Source: JAAFIP01 sp043766985 (lineage in GTDB: Bacteria; Pseudomonadota; Gammaproteobacteria; Burkholderiales; Burkholderiaceae_C). Taken from it: 28,737 bases of DNA. The stretch covers positions 1 to 28,737 of the forward strand of contig JAYUHM010000164.1 of NCBI GenBank assembly GCA_043766985.1, read 5' to 3'. The notes beneath the pieces were generated by a model. The model saw only the letters and a list, made by a program, of their open reading frames with translations. It was not told the DNA's origin and ran no database searches. Positions 1 through 6,789 of this stretch are shown piece after piece; positions within the stretch are counted from its first letter, which is position 1, and every line of letters begins with the position of its first letter. The translations under genes were made by a program, and so were the position numbers.

Positions 1-1362
1 CCCGTGGTTGTCGGTCAACAACCGGGTGAAGCGGTCGCAATCGGCCATGTCGGCGATGTCGGCCGGGTAGGCGACGAAGCTGTAGCCGTTCGCCTTGGCC
101 TCCTTGCAGGCTTCTTCCAGTTTGTCCACATCACGGCCGCAGATGATGGTGGTCGCGCCGGCCTCGGCGAACTTGTGGGCCGCGGCCAGGCCGATACCGG
201 ACGAGCCGCCCGTGACCAGCACCACCTTGCCGGCGACCGTGCCACGCAGGGAGCGGTCGATGTGCAGGTCGGGGTCGAGGTGGCGCTCCCAGTAGTCCCA
301 CAGGCGCCAGGCGTAGTCGCGCAAGTTAGGGCATTCAATGTTGGAACCCTTGAGCACCACGTCCAGGTCGCGGCGGTCAAAGCGCGTGGGGTAGTTTACA
401 AACGTCAGCATGTCTTCGGGCAAGCCCAGGTCTTTCAGCACTGCTGCCTTCACGCGGCGCACGGGCTTGACCGACATGAGTGTTTTGGTGACGCTTTTTG
501 GAATGAAACCGAGCAGCGCCGCGTTGACAAACAGGTTGAACTTGGGTGCGTGGCCGGCCTTGCTGAAAATGTCCAGCACCTCGCCCACGCGGTAGCCCTC
601 AGAGTCCACCAAATGAAAGCATTTTTTGGCGATCTGCGTTTTGTGGCTGATGAAGTCCAGGCAGTTGACGACAAAGTCCACCGGCACGATGTTGACGCGT
701 CCCCCCTCCAGGCCCACCATCGGCATCCACGGCGGCAGCAACTGGCGCATGCGCTGGATGAGTTTGAAGAAGTAGTAGGGGCCGTCGATTTTGTCCATCT
801 CGCCCGTGGTGCTGTCGCCCACCACCATGGCGGGGCGGTACACCGTCCACGCGCCTTTGTACTCTTTGCGCACAATTTTTTCGCTCTCATGCTTGGTGCG
901 AAAGTACGGGTGGTCGTAGTTTTCGGCTTCGTCAAACATGTCTTCACGGAACACGCCCTCATAGAGCCCCGCAGCCGCTATCGACGAGACATGGTGAAAG
1001 TGCCCAGCTTCGATGGCCTTGGCAAACTCCACCGTGTTGCGGGTACCGTCAATGTTGACGGCCACCTGGCTTTCCTCGTCGGCGCCCAGGTCGTACACCG
1101 CGGCCAAGTGGTAGAAGTGGTCAATTTTACCTTTGAGCTTTTTAATATCGTCGCTGGACACCCCCAGCTTTTTGGTCGTCAGGTCGCCATACACGGGCAC
1201 AGCGCGGGCAGCGCTGGCGCCCCAGTAGTCACGCAGCCCAGCGACCTTTTTTTCACTCTCTTTGCGAATCAAAAAGTACACCACAGAGCCTTTGCGCTCC
1301 AATAGTTTTTTTACCAGCCGCTTGCCGATAAACCCCGTGGCGCCTGTGATGAAATACTGCAT
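1..1362 (-). CDS. Two-domain SDR oxidoreductase, fatty acyl-CoA reductase-like (3' end cut off)
   Basis: 454 codons are visible and the reading frame runs off the left edge. The ATG at 1362 follows an AGGAG box. The N-terminal domain is an extended-SDR/male-sterility (NAD_binding_4) type fold: a GATGFIG nucleotide-binding loop at residues 7-13 and a YFRTK catalytic Tyr153-Lys157 pair. A second, classical SDR domain starts at about residue 378 with a TGGSSGIG loop. This two-domain order matches bacterial proteins of about 660 aa that include a characterised fatty acyl-CoA reductase of Marinobacter, so reduction of acyl-CoA or an acyl aldehyde with NAD(P)H is plausible. The substrate is inferred, not seen. 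The gene is divergent from a phasin gene, which fits lipid or storage metabolism. Many annotations would simply say SDR family oxidoreductase. Confidence 0.85.
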   Translation of the reverse strand, partial: MQYFITGATGFIGKRLVKKLLERKGSVVYFLIRKESEKKVAGLRDYWGASAARAVPVYGDLTTKKLGVSSDDIKKLKGKIDHFYHLAAVYDLGADEESQVAVNIDGTRNTVEFAKAIEAGHFHHVSSIAAAGLYEGVFREDMFDEAENYDHPYFRTKHESEKIVRKEYKGAWTVYRPAMVVGDSTTGEMDKIDGPYYFFKLIQRMRQLLPPWMPMVGLEGGRVNIVPVDFVVNCLDFISHKTQIAKKCFHLVDSEGYRVGEVLDIFSKAGHAPKFNLFVNAALLGFIPKSVTKTLMSVKPVRRVKAAVLKDLGLPEDMLTFVNYPTRFDRRDLDVVLKGSNIECPNLRDYAWRLWDYWERHLDPDLHIDRSLRGTVAGKVVLVTGGSSGIGLAAAHKFAEAGATTIICGRDVDKLEEACKEAKANGYSFVAYPADIADMADCDRFTRLLTDNHG

Positions 1363-1517
1363 GCTGTGCTCCTGGAATGATTAATTTCTCAGCCTATTGT
1401 GCACAAAGCCCCCGTTATGGGCAATTGCGCGTAAACCCGACAGCCTTATAGAGGGCCGCGTCTAGCCAAGGCGCAGCACTGCGCGTACAGTAGCGATAAT
1501 TTAACGGAGAACCCACC

Positions 1518-2063
1518 ATGGTCACCAAAGTCAACAAGTCGTCCGCCGCTCCAAAACACTCTGCCGACATGGCCAGCTCTATCAAAGAGTCGGCCCAGCA
1601 AATTTGGCAGGCGGGCCTGGGTTCGTTTTCCAAGGCGCAGGGTGAGGGCGGCAAAATGTTTGAGGCTTTGGTTAAAGAAGGCCTGACCGTGCAGCGCAAA
1701 ACCCAGGCCGCTGCCGAAGAAAAAATATCCGAAGCCACCAACAAAATGGCGGGCATGGCCAACGACATCACCAGCAAAGCCACCAGCCAATGGGGCAAGC
1801 TGGAAGACATCTTTGAAGACCGTGTGGCCAAGGCCTTGAACAAGCTGGGCGTGCCCTCGGCCAAAGACGTAGACGCGCTGATTGCCCGTATCGACGAGCT
1901 GCACAAAGCGGTGGCCAAAATGGGCACCAAGGCCCCTGCAGCCGGCAAAGCTGCGGCCACACCAGCGGTAAAAGCAGTGGTTAAAAAAGCTGCCGCCAAA
2001 AAAATCGTCACCAAGAAGGCTGCCAAGCCTGCGGCCAAAAAGCGCATCGCGCGCAAAGCGTAA
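1518..2063 (+). CDS. Phasin family protein (PHA granule-associated) with histone-like tail
   Basis: 181 aa, ATG after an ACGGAGA box. Residues about 15-135 form a long amphipathic helical region typical of the PhaI/PhaF-type phasin family, with IWQAGLGSFSKAQ near the start and a heptad-rich LIARIDELHKAV stretch near the end. The tail from about residue 137 is almost entirely Ala, Lys and Pro (repeated AAKK-type units), like the histone H1-like DNA-binding tail of PhaF. The family coats polyhydroxyalkanoate granules, and tailed members tether them to the nucleoid. No PHA synthase lies in the window. Only 10 nt separate it from the downstream patatin gene, so the two are probably cotranscribed. 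Confidence 0.88.
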   Translation: MVTKVNKSSAAPKHSADMASSIKESAQQIWQAGLGSFSKAQGEGGKMFEALVKEGLTVQRKTQAAAEEKISEATNKMAGMANDITSKATSQWGKLEDIFEDRVAKALNKLGVPSAKDVDALIARIDELHKAVAKMGTKAPAAGKAAATPAVKAVVKKAAAKKIVTKKAAKPAAKKRIARKA

Positions 2064-2073
2064 AGGCTAGTCT

Positions 2074-3375
2074 TTGGCATCCGCACGCCGCTCTGCCGCC
2101 GCCGCTACCACCGCGCCTGTCACCACAGCTCGCCCTGCACAGCGCCCGCGCATCGCACTGGCTTTGGCCGGTGGTGGGCCATTAGGGGCCATTTACGAAA
2201 TTGGCGCCCTGTGCGCCTTGGACGAGGCGCTGGATGGGCTGAACTTTACCCACCTCGACCATTACGTGGGCGTCTCAGCGGGCAGCTTTATTGCCGCCGC
2301 GCTGGCCAACGGCATGGGCCCGCATGAGCTGTGCAAAAACTTTATCGACAACGACCAGCCCTTGGCGCATGGGGCTGACACCTCAGACCACTTTGACCCC
2401 GCCTGGTTAATGCGCCCTGCCACTGGCGAATTTGTGCGCCGGAGCATCATGCTGCCCGGCCTGCTGGCCAGCGCGCTGTGGCGCGCCACGGTCGGCCGCA
2501 AGTCGGTCGTCAGCGCGTTGGAGCTGCTGGGCCCAGCTTTGCCCACGGGCATTTTTTCTAATGAAGAAATCGACATCCGCCTGGCCGCCATGTTCAGCAA
2601 ACCCGGCCGCAGCAATGACTTTCGCCAGCTGCGCAATCGCCTGACCCTGGTAGCCACCAACCTGGACACCGGCGAGGCCGCGCCGTTCGGCCAGCCCGGC
2701 TGGGACCACGTGCCCATCTCCCGCGCCGTGCAGGCCAGCTCGGCCATGCCGGGGCTGTTTCCACCGGTAGAGATTGACGACCAGTATTTTGTAGACGGCG
2801 CTTTGAAAAAAACCCTGCACGCCACCGTGGCGCTGCAAGAGGGCGTAGACCTGCTGCTGTGCCTGAACCCGCTGGTGCCCTTTGACGCCACCACACTAAA
2901 GACGCCCATCATGCAGCGTGGCCTGCCCAAGGCCCGCCAGTCCATCCCCCGCATTGCCGACGGCGGCCTGCCTGGGGTGCTAAGCCAAACCTTCCGCACG
3001 ATGATCCATTCGCGCATGGAGCTGGGCATGAAGGGCTACAAGCACCAGTTCCCCCACACCGACATTGTGCTGATCGAGCCGGACCAACGCGACCCCGAGC
3101 TGTACCTGGCCAACACCTTCAGCTACAGCCAGCGCCGCGCCTTGGCCGAGCACGCCTACCAGCAAACCCGCCATATGCTGCGCACCCGCAAAAGCACGCT
3201 GTCGGCCAAGTTTGCCAAGCACGGTATCCGCGTCAACACGCAGGTGCTGGACGACCCGAAACGCCACCTGGTGCTACCGCCCAAGCCCGCCAGCCGTTTG
3301 GGCGCCGCGGTGATGCAACTGCAAGAAGTGATGGACGATCTGGAAGGCTCGCTGCACACACTGGCAGTACGTTAA
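2074..3375 (+). CDS. Patatin-like phospholipase family protein
   Basis: 433 aa from a TTG start 10 nt after the phasin stop. No ATG lies near the conserved N-terminus, so the TTG is the best choice although its ribosome site is weak. The patatin signature is complete: a glycine-rich oxyanion loop GGGPLG at residues 33-38, a nucleophile elbow GVSAG with Ser68, and the second dyad member in VDG at Asp241. The family hydrolyses acyl esters of phospholipids or neutral lipids with a Ser-Asp dyad. There is no signal peptide, so it is probably cytoplasmic or peripheral. Its place beside a phasin suggests work on membrane or granule lipids; a PHA depolymerase-like role is only a possibility. Confidence 0.88.
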   Translation: MASARRSAAAATTAPVTTARPAQRPRIALALAGGGPLGAIYEIGALCALDEALDGLNFTHLDHYVGVSAGSFIAAALANGMGPHELCKNFIDNDQPLAHGADTSDHFDPAWLMRPATGEFVRRSIMLPGLLASALWRATVGRKSVVSALELLGPALPTGIFSNEEIDIRLAAMFSKPGRSNDFRQLRNRLTLVATNLDTGEAAPFGQPGWDHVPISRAVQASSAMPGLFPPVEIDDQYFVDGALKKTLHATVALQEGVDLLLCLNPLVPFDATTLKTPIMQRGLPKARQSIPRIADGGLPGVLSQTFRTMIHSRMELGMKGYKHQFPHTDIVLIEPDQRDPELYLANTFSYSQRRALAEHAYQQTRHMLRTRKSTLSAKFAKHGIRVNTQVLDDPKRHLVLPPKPASRLGAAVMQLQEVMDDLEGSLHTLAVR

Positions 3376-3393
3376 TTTAATGAATAAAGCGCT

Positions 3394-3426
3394 GCTAGCC
3401 CAATAGAATATAGCACAAGCAGCTAT
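3394..3426 (+). repeat. Short interspersed repeat, copy A
   Basis: This intergenic copy runs from GCTAGCCCAATAGAATATAG to AGCAGCTAT. A 31-nt core (3395-3425) is identical to the reverse complement of copy C near 5826-5856, and 27 or so of 33 positions match copy B. It lies between the patatin and TetR genes. I recall similar short repeats scattered through Comamonadaceae genomes; their function is not known to me. Confidence 0.8.
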
Positions 3427-3522
3427 TAAATACGAAGCGTACGGGCCGCCTGGCAGTCACGCCTCTGGGCGCGCAAGCCAACATCGGTTAGAGTGCGCTA
3501 TTCGCAAAGACAAAGGTTAGCC

Positions 3523-4197
3523 ATGGCAAAAAAAGCGCCGCGCCGCACCGCTGAACGCATCCTGGAAGTCACGCTAGAGCTGTTTAACCGCTTTGGCGAG
3601 CCCAATGTGTCCACCACGCTTATCTCTGCCGAGCTGAACATCAGCCCTGGCAACCTGTACTACCACTACCCCGCCAAAGACGAGCTGATCAACAGCCTGT
3701 TTGACAAATACGAGCGCGCCCTGAGCGAGCTGCTCAACGCCAGCGACGGCGTGCGCGATGTAGAAGACGCCTGGTTTTTTATGCACAGCCTGTTTGAGCT
3801 GATTTGGCAATACCGCTTTTTGTACCGCGACTTGAACGATTTGCTGAGCAAAAATCGCCGGCTGGAAACGCATTTTCAGTGGGTGCTAAAAAACAAAACC
3901 CGTAGCGTGCGCGCCATGCTAGACGCCATGAGCCGCAGCGGCGCCGTCAGTATCGACTCGCGCGAGGTGGAGGCTACTGCTACCAGCATGGTGGTAGTGC
4001 TCACTTACTGGCTGAGTTTTGAATATGTGCGCGACCCACGCAAGGCCCTGGAGCCCGAAAGCGCCCAAGCCGCGCTGATGCGCGGCGCCCAGCATGTGCT
4101 GAACCTGCTGGTGCCGTATTTGGAGGCCGGGCAGCGGCAGCATTTGCTGGGGTTGGTGACGGCGTATAGCAGTAAGGTAGCTGCTCCTGCGCCTTAA
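3523..4197 (+). CDS. TetR/AcrR family transcriptional regulator
   Basis: 224 aa from the ATG at 3523, which has an AAAGG box about 6 nt upstream; a GTG 30 nt further upstream is in frame but less likely. Residues about 10-55 form the TetR helix-turn-helix: ERILEVTLELF, then STTLISAELNISPGNLYYHY and KDELI. The C-terminal half is the variable ligand-binding and dimerisation domain. It lies downstream of the phasin and patatin genes on the same strand but is separated by 147 nt containing a repeat. It may regulate lipid or PHA genes nearby. The ligand cannot be told from sequence. Confidence 0.9.
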   Translation: MAKKAPRRTAERILEVTLELFNRFGEPNVSTTLISAELNISPGNLYYHYPAKDELINSLFDKYERALSELLNASDGVRDVEDAWFFMHSLFELIWQYRFLYRDLNDLLSKNRRLETHFQWVLKNKTRSVRAMLDAMSRSGAVSIDSREVEATATSMVVVLTYWLSFEYVRDPRKALEPESAQAALMRGAQHVLNLLVPYLEAGQRQHLLGLVTAYSSKVAAPAP

Positions 4198-4321
4198 ATG
4201 GTCTTCGTTCTTGGGGTCATCTTCGACTGGGTTTGACTCCTGGCTGCTGGCTATCCTCGACTAGGTTGGTTTGTTGGCAGCCCGTTATCTTCGACTGAGG
4301 TGGACTCAGGATGGGACATCC

Positions 4322-4746
4322 CGCTGCAAAAATACTCCGAAAACACGCGCGAAATTAGGTAGTAGTAGCGCTAGCTTTTGCACCGCGCGCCTTTCTGCGT
4401 ATTTTTCATCGGGACGCTCCCACCCTGTCACATTTGCATGGCGTTGTGAGCAGCCCGCGCCTCGGGGAGCTTGGGTGCATGCCAACAGGCGCTATGTATG
4501 AGTTAAATATGCCGCTAGCCCAATAAAGAATAGCATAAGCAGCTACGACTTTGATAGTTGTCTTCATCCACCAAGGCACAGAAGACTGCGCCAACCCGTG
4601 CCACCGCTGCGTATAGGCGTGCGCTACAAAAGCCAGCAAGCGGTGGTTGAACGTGTTTGTGATGAAAAATTGTAGAAAGGCGCTCGGTGCATACGCTAGC
4701 GTAGCGTTACCCACATTCGCGCGTGTTTTCGTAGATTTTTGCAGCG
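4322..4746. repeat. Element with ~87-bp imperfect inverted terminal repeats
   Basis: The left arm (4322-4410) and the reverse complement of the right arm (4661-4746) align over their whole length. Shared blocks include CGCTGCAAAAAT, CGAAAACACGCGCGAA, TGCACCG-GCGCCTTTCT and ATTTTTCATC. Identity by eye is about three quarters, with a few 1-2 nt gaps. The interior is about 250 bp, has no transposase, and carries one copy of the short interspersed repeat. This is the layout of a non-autonomous miniature element or a large fold-back repeat. I did not identify clear target-site duplications. Confidence 0.7.
4514..4546 (+). repeat. Short interspersed repeat, copy B
   Basis: Begins GCTAGCCCAATAAAGAATAG and ends AAGCAGCTAC. 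It differs from copy A at a handful of positions over 33 nt and has the same orientation. It lies inside the inverted-repeat element at 4322-4746, so one has been inserted into, or captured by, the other. Confidence 0.75.
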
Positions 4747-4755
4747 CAAATTCTT

Positions 4756-4819
4756 CAACCGCCGCAATGTGACCAAGCTAGCCAGCAATCCCTAAGCAAC
4801 CGCCGCAACGTGACCAAGC
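4756..4819 (+). repeat. Tandem duplication, 23-bp unit with 41-bp period
   Basis: The sequence CAACCGCCGCAATGTGACCA(AGC) at 4756-4778 recurs at 4797-4819 with a single T-to-C difference. The sequence after each unit also resembles the other (GCAATCCC in both), so the repeated unit is probably the full ~41 bp. It sits just beyond the right arm of the inverted-repeat element and ahead of the scpA 3' end. Confidence 0.75.
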
Positions 4820-4865
4820 GAGAAGTGCAATCCCCCCGCAAGCCCGTCACACCCTATGAAGCCCC

Positions 4866-5774
4866 TCAAGCCGCCTGTGTAAACGCCAGCCGTACGTAGA
4901 TGGGTGCATATACCTCAGCCTGGGTAATGTCGATCAGGGTTTCTTTAGCCAGTTCTAGCAGGGCGATGAAGGTAACCACTAACACCGGCATGCCTTTGGC
5001 GGGGTCAAACAGGTGCTCAAACTCGACAAACTTGCGGCCTTGCAAAGCTTTGAGCACGATGCTCATGTGCTCGCGCACGGACAGCTCTTCGCGGGTAATT
5101 TTGTGGTGCTGGATGAGCTTGGCGCGCTTGACGATGTCGCGCCAGGCCTCTTGCAGGTCGACCACATGCACATCGGGAAAGCGCGGTACCAGCGACTGCT
5201 CGATGATGACCTGGGCGCGCAGGTAGTCGCGGCCAAACTGGGGCAGGGCGTCTAGCCGCTGCGATGCCAGCTTCATTTGCTCGTACTCCAGCAGGCGGCG
5301 TACCAGCTCGGCGCGTGGGTCTTCGGGCTCTTTGCCGTCCATGGTCTTTTTGGGCGGTAGCAGCATGCGTGACTTGATCTCGATCAGCATGGCGGCCATC
5401 AGCAGGTATTCGGCGGCCAGTTCGAGGTTTTTTACCCGAATTTCGTCCACATAGCTCAGGTACTGGCGCGTCACCCCGGCCATGGGGATGTCCAGAATGT
5501 TGAAGTTTTGCTTGCGAATCAGGTACAGCAGCAAGTCCAGCGGGCCTTCAAAGGCCTCTAAAAACACCTCCAGCGCGTCGGGCGGAATGTACAAATCCGT
5601 CGGCATGGCAAACAAAGGCTCGCCGTACAGGCGCGCCAGCGCGACTTGATCAACCACCGTGGGCAACCCCCCTATGTCTGCCTGCGCCGCATCGCCCAAG
5701 CTCCCCGCGAGCGGGGGCGGCAGCACCATGGCAGAGTCTGGCATGGCCAGGGCTGGGGAAGAGGTATCGCTCAT
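4866..5774 (-). CDS. scpA: Segregation and condensation protein A (ScpA)
   Basis: 302 aa. ScpA is the kleisin subunit of the bacterial SMC-ScpA-ScpB condensin and bridges the SMC heads during chromosome organisation. The kleisin N-terminal region is plain from about residue 68 (LEVFLEAFEGPLDLLLYLIR), followed by NILDIPMAGVTRQYL and LAAEYLLMAAMLIEIKSRML. The C-terminal winged helix holds VVTFIALLELAKE near residue 270. The first 45 or so residues are poorly conserved and no strong ribosome site precedes the ATG at 5774, so a later start is possible. It lies downstream of the DUF3460 gene on the same strand, a pairing I know from other Burkholderiales. Confidence 0.95.
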   Translation of the reverse strand: MSDTSSPALAMPDSAMVLPPPLAGSLGDAAQADIGGLPTVVDQVALARLYGEPLFAMPTDLYIPPDALEVFLEAFEGPLDLLLYLIRKQNFNILDIPMAGVTRQYLSYVDEIRVKNLELAAEYLLMAAMLIEIKSRMLLPPKKTMDGKEPEDPRAELVRRLLEYEQMKLASQRLDALPQFGRDYLRAQVIIEQSLVPRFPDVHVVDLQEAWRDIVKRAKLIQHHKITREELSVREHMSIVLKALQGRKFVEFEHLFDPAKGMPVLVVTFIALLELAKETLIDITQAEVYAPIYVRLAFTQAA

Positions 5775-5824
5775 GTAAGGGGTGTAAGCAAGCAGGTGGG
5801 GACAGTATTTGCGCTACAAAAATA

Positions 5825-5857
5825 GTAGCTGCTTGTGCTATATTCTATTGGGCTAGA
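5825..5857 (-). repeat. Short interspersed repeat, copy C
   Basis: The reverse complement of this stretch shares a 31-nt core with copy A at 3395-3425 without a mismatch. It lies between the DUF3460 gene and scpA, in the transcribed strand orientation of both. The flanks also look like the usual termini of this repeat (AATAGTAGCTGC at one end, GGGCTAGAGGCC at the other). Confidence 0.8.
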
Positions 5858-5888
5858 GGCCTAAAAGGTATATAAAACTGCTGAAAAG

Positions 5889-6119
5889 TTACTTGGGCGT
5901 ATTGCCATAGACGTACGCTTGTTGTGCCACGCGGCTGTCTTGGCTGTCAGCCAAAGCACTGCGGTCTACGTTCTTATCCCACAGCAGGGCGCGGCCGGCG
6001 CGCTGCTCGGCCTCTAGCGCGGGGCGGTTGCGCTTGAGGTCGGTGATAAAGTTGCTGACGTCGGAGACGTACGCTGGCTTGTAGAAAATGCGGCTAAGGG
6101 CGTTGAGCAAGGCAGACAT
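5889..6119 (-). CDS. DUF3460 family protein
   Basis: 76 aa. The sequence matches the small DUF3460 family of Burkholderiales: a YVSDVSNFITDLKRNRPALE start, the conserved AGRALLWDK centre and a QQAYVYGN C-terminus. The family has no assigned function. There are no cysteines, membrane segments or signal peptide. It is followed on the same strand by scpA after 114 nt that include a repeat copy, so the two may be cotranscribed, but a link to chromosome segregation is only suggested by position. Confidence 0.85.
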   Translation of the reverse strand: MSALLNALSRIFYKPAYVSDVSNFITDLKRNRPALEAEQRAGRALLWDKNVDRSALADSQDSRVAQQAYVYGNTPK

Positions 6120-6206
6120 GGGCGTAAACTGGTTTGTGTAATAGTTAAGGCATGATTTTACCGGGCTGGGCAGCTAGCTACAGCCAAACCTCAGAAAGAG
6201 CAAAAA

Positions 6207-6725
6207 ATGGTTTCTTTTAGCGTAAAAAAGGCGGTCTGTATGGGCTTACTGGCTTTTGTGATGGGCTTAGTGGGCTGCGACCAGCAGCGCATTGTCGAGC
6301 TGGAAGAGGGCGTTGCCACCGAGGCCGACGTGCGCGCCAAGTTTGGCGAACCCGAAAAGGTGTGGGACGGCGAGGGGGGTGTGCGCGTATTTGAGTACAA
6401 CCGCCAGCCCACTGGCCACCGCAACTACATGATCAGTATTGGCCAGGACGGCAAAATGGCGTCGCTGCGCCAAGTGCTTACACCTGCTAACTTTGCCAAA
6501 GTACAGCCGGGCATGATGATGGAAGAGGTACGCAAAATGCTGGGCAAGCCGATGCGCGTGGTGCCCTACGAGCTGAAAAAAGAGACGTATTACAACTGGC
6601 GCTATTTGGATGCCCCCAACATCTCGATGGTGTTTAGCGCGGTGATGGACAGCAATATGCGTGTGCTGCGTACCGAGTCGGGGCTGGACCCTGAGGCCAA
6701 TGCCAATACTGGCAACGCGCGATGA
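6207..6725 (+). CDS. BamE/SmpA-like outer-membrane lipoprotein
   Basis: 172 aa. A lipoprotein signal peptide ends in the lipobox LVGC with acylated Cys24, followed by Asp25. The mature part looks like two BamE/SmpA/OmlA-type halves: VATEADVRAKFGEPEKVW with FEYNRQP (residues about 35-72), then VQPGMMMEEVRKMLGKP with YYNWRYLD (about 107-142). BamE itself is a small outer-membrane lipoprotein of the BAM complex and has a single such domain, so this is a related protein rather than certain BamE. The ATG follows an AGAAAGAG box. It stands 64 nt before another lipoprotein gene, and the two may be cotranscribed. Confidence 0.8.
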   Translation: MVSFSVKKAVCMGLLAFVMGLVGCDQQRIVELEEGVATEADVRAKFGEPEKVWDGEGGVRVFEYNRQPTGHRNYMISIGQDGKMASLRQVLTPANFAKVQPGMMMEEVRKMLGKPMRVVPYELKKETYYNWRYLDAPNISMVFSAVMDSNMRVLRTESGLDPEANANTGNAR

Positions 6726-6789
6726 ACGCCCACTGCATCGTTGGGAGGCTCTTCGGTGGCCTTGTCGTGGTTTTAATATAGGAACAGGT

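Larger units (their letters stand above)
4198..4865. other. 668-bp gene-free region rich in repeats
   Basis: No convincing gene lies between the TetR gene and scpA. From left to right it holds three degenerate copies of an ATCTTCGACTGG-like motif (4219, 4252, 4287, spaced 33-35 bp), a 425-bp element with long inverted ends (4322-4746), an interspersed-repeat copy inside that element (4514-4546), and a 23-bp direct repeat with a 41-bp period (4756-4819). The mixture suggests a hot spot for repeat insertion and decay. Confidence 0.75.

Noticed and set aside
4..1305. Plus-strand open frame of 433 codons opposite the SDR gene
   Set aside because: It is the antisense shadow of a gene with clear domains; the translation is His/Val/Ala-rich with no family features.
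4219..4298. Three ATCTTCGACTGG-like words resembling a small repeat array
   Set aside because: Copies are too degenerate and the spacers too similar to each other and too few for a CRISPR array; noted only as decayed repeats.
4406..4714. Minus-strand frame of 102 codons with some hydrophobic parts
   Set aside because: It starts within one arm of an inverted-repeat element and runs through a short interspersed repeat, with no good ribosome site; treated as non-coding repeat DNA.
6661..6789. GTG-initiated extension of the metalloprotease gene
   Set aside because: It overlaps the preceding gene and would bury the clear lipoprotein signal that begins at 6790.
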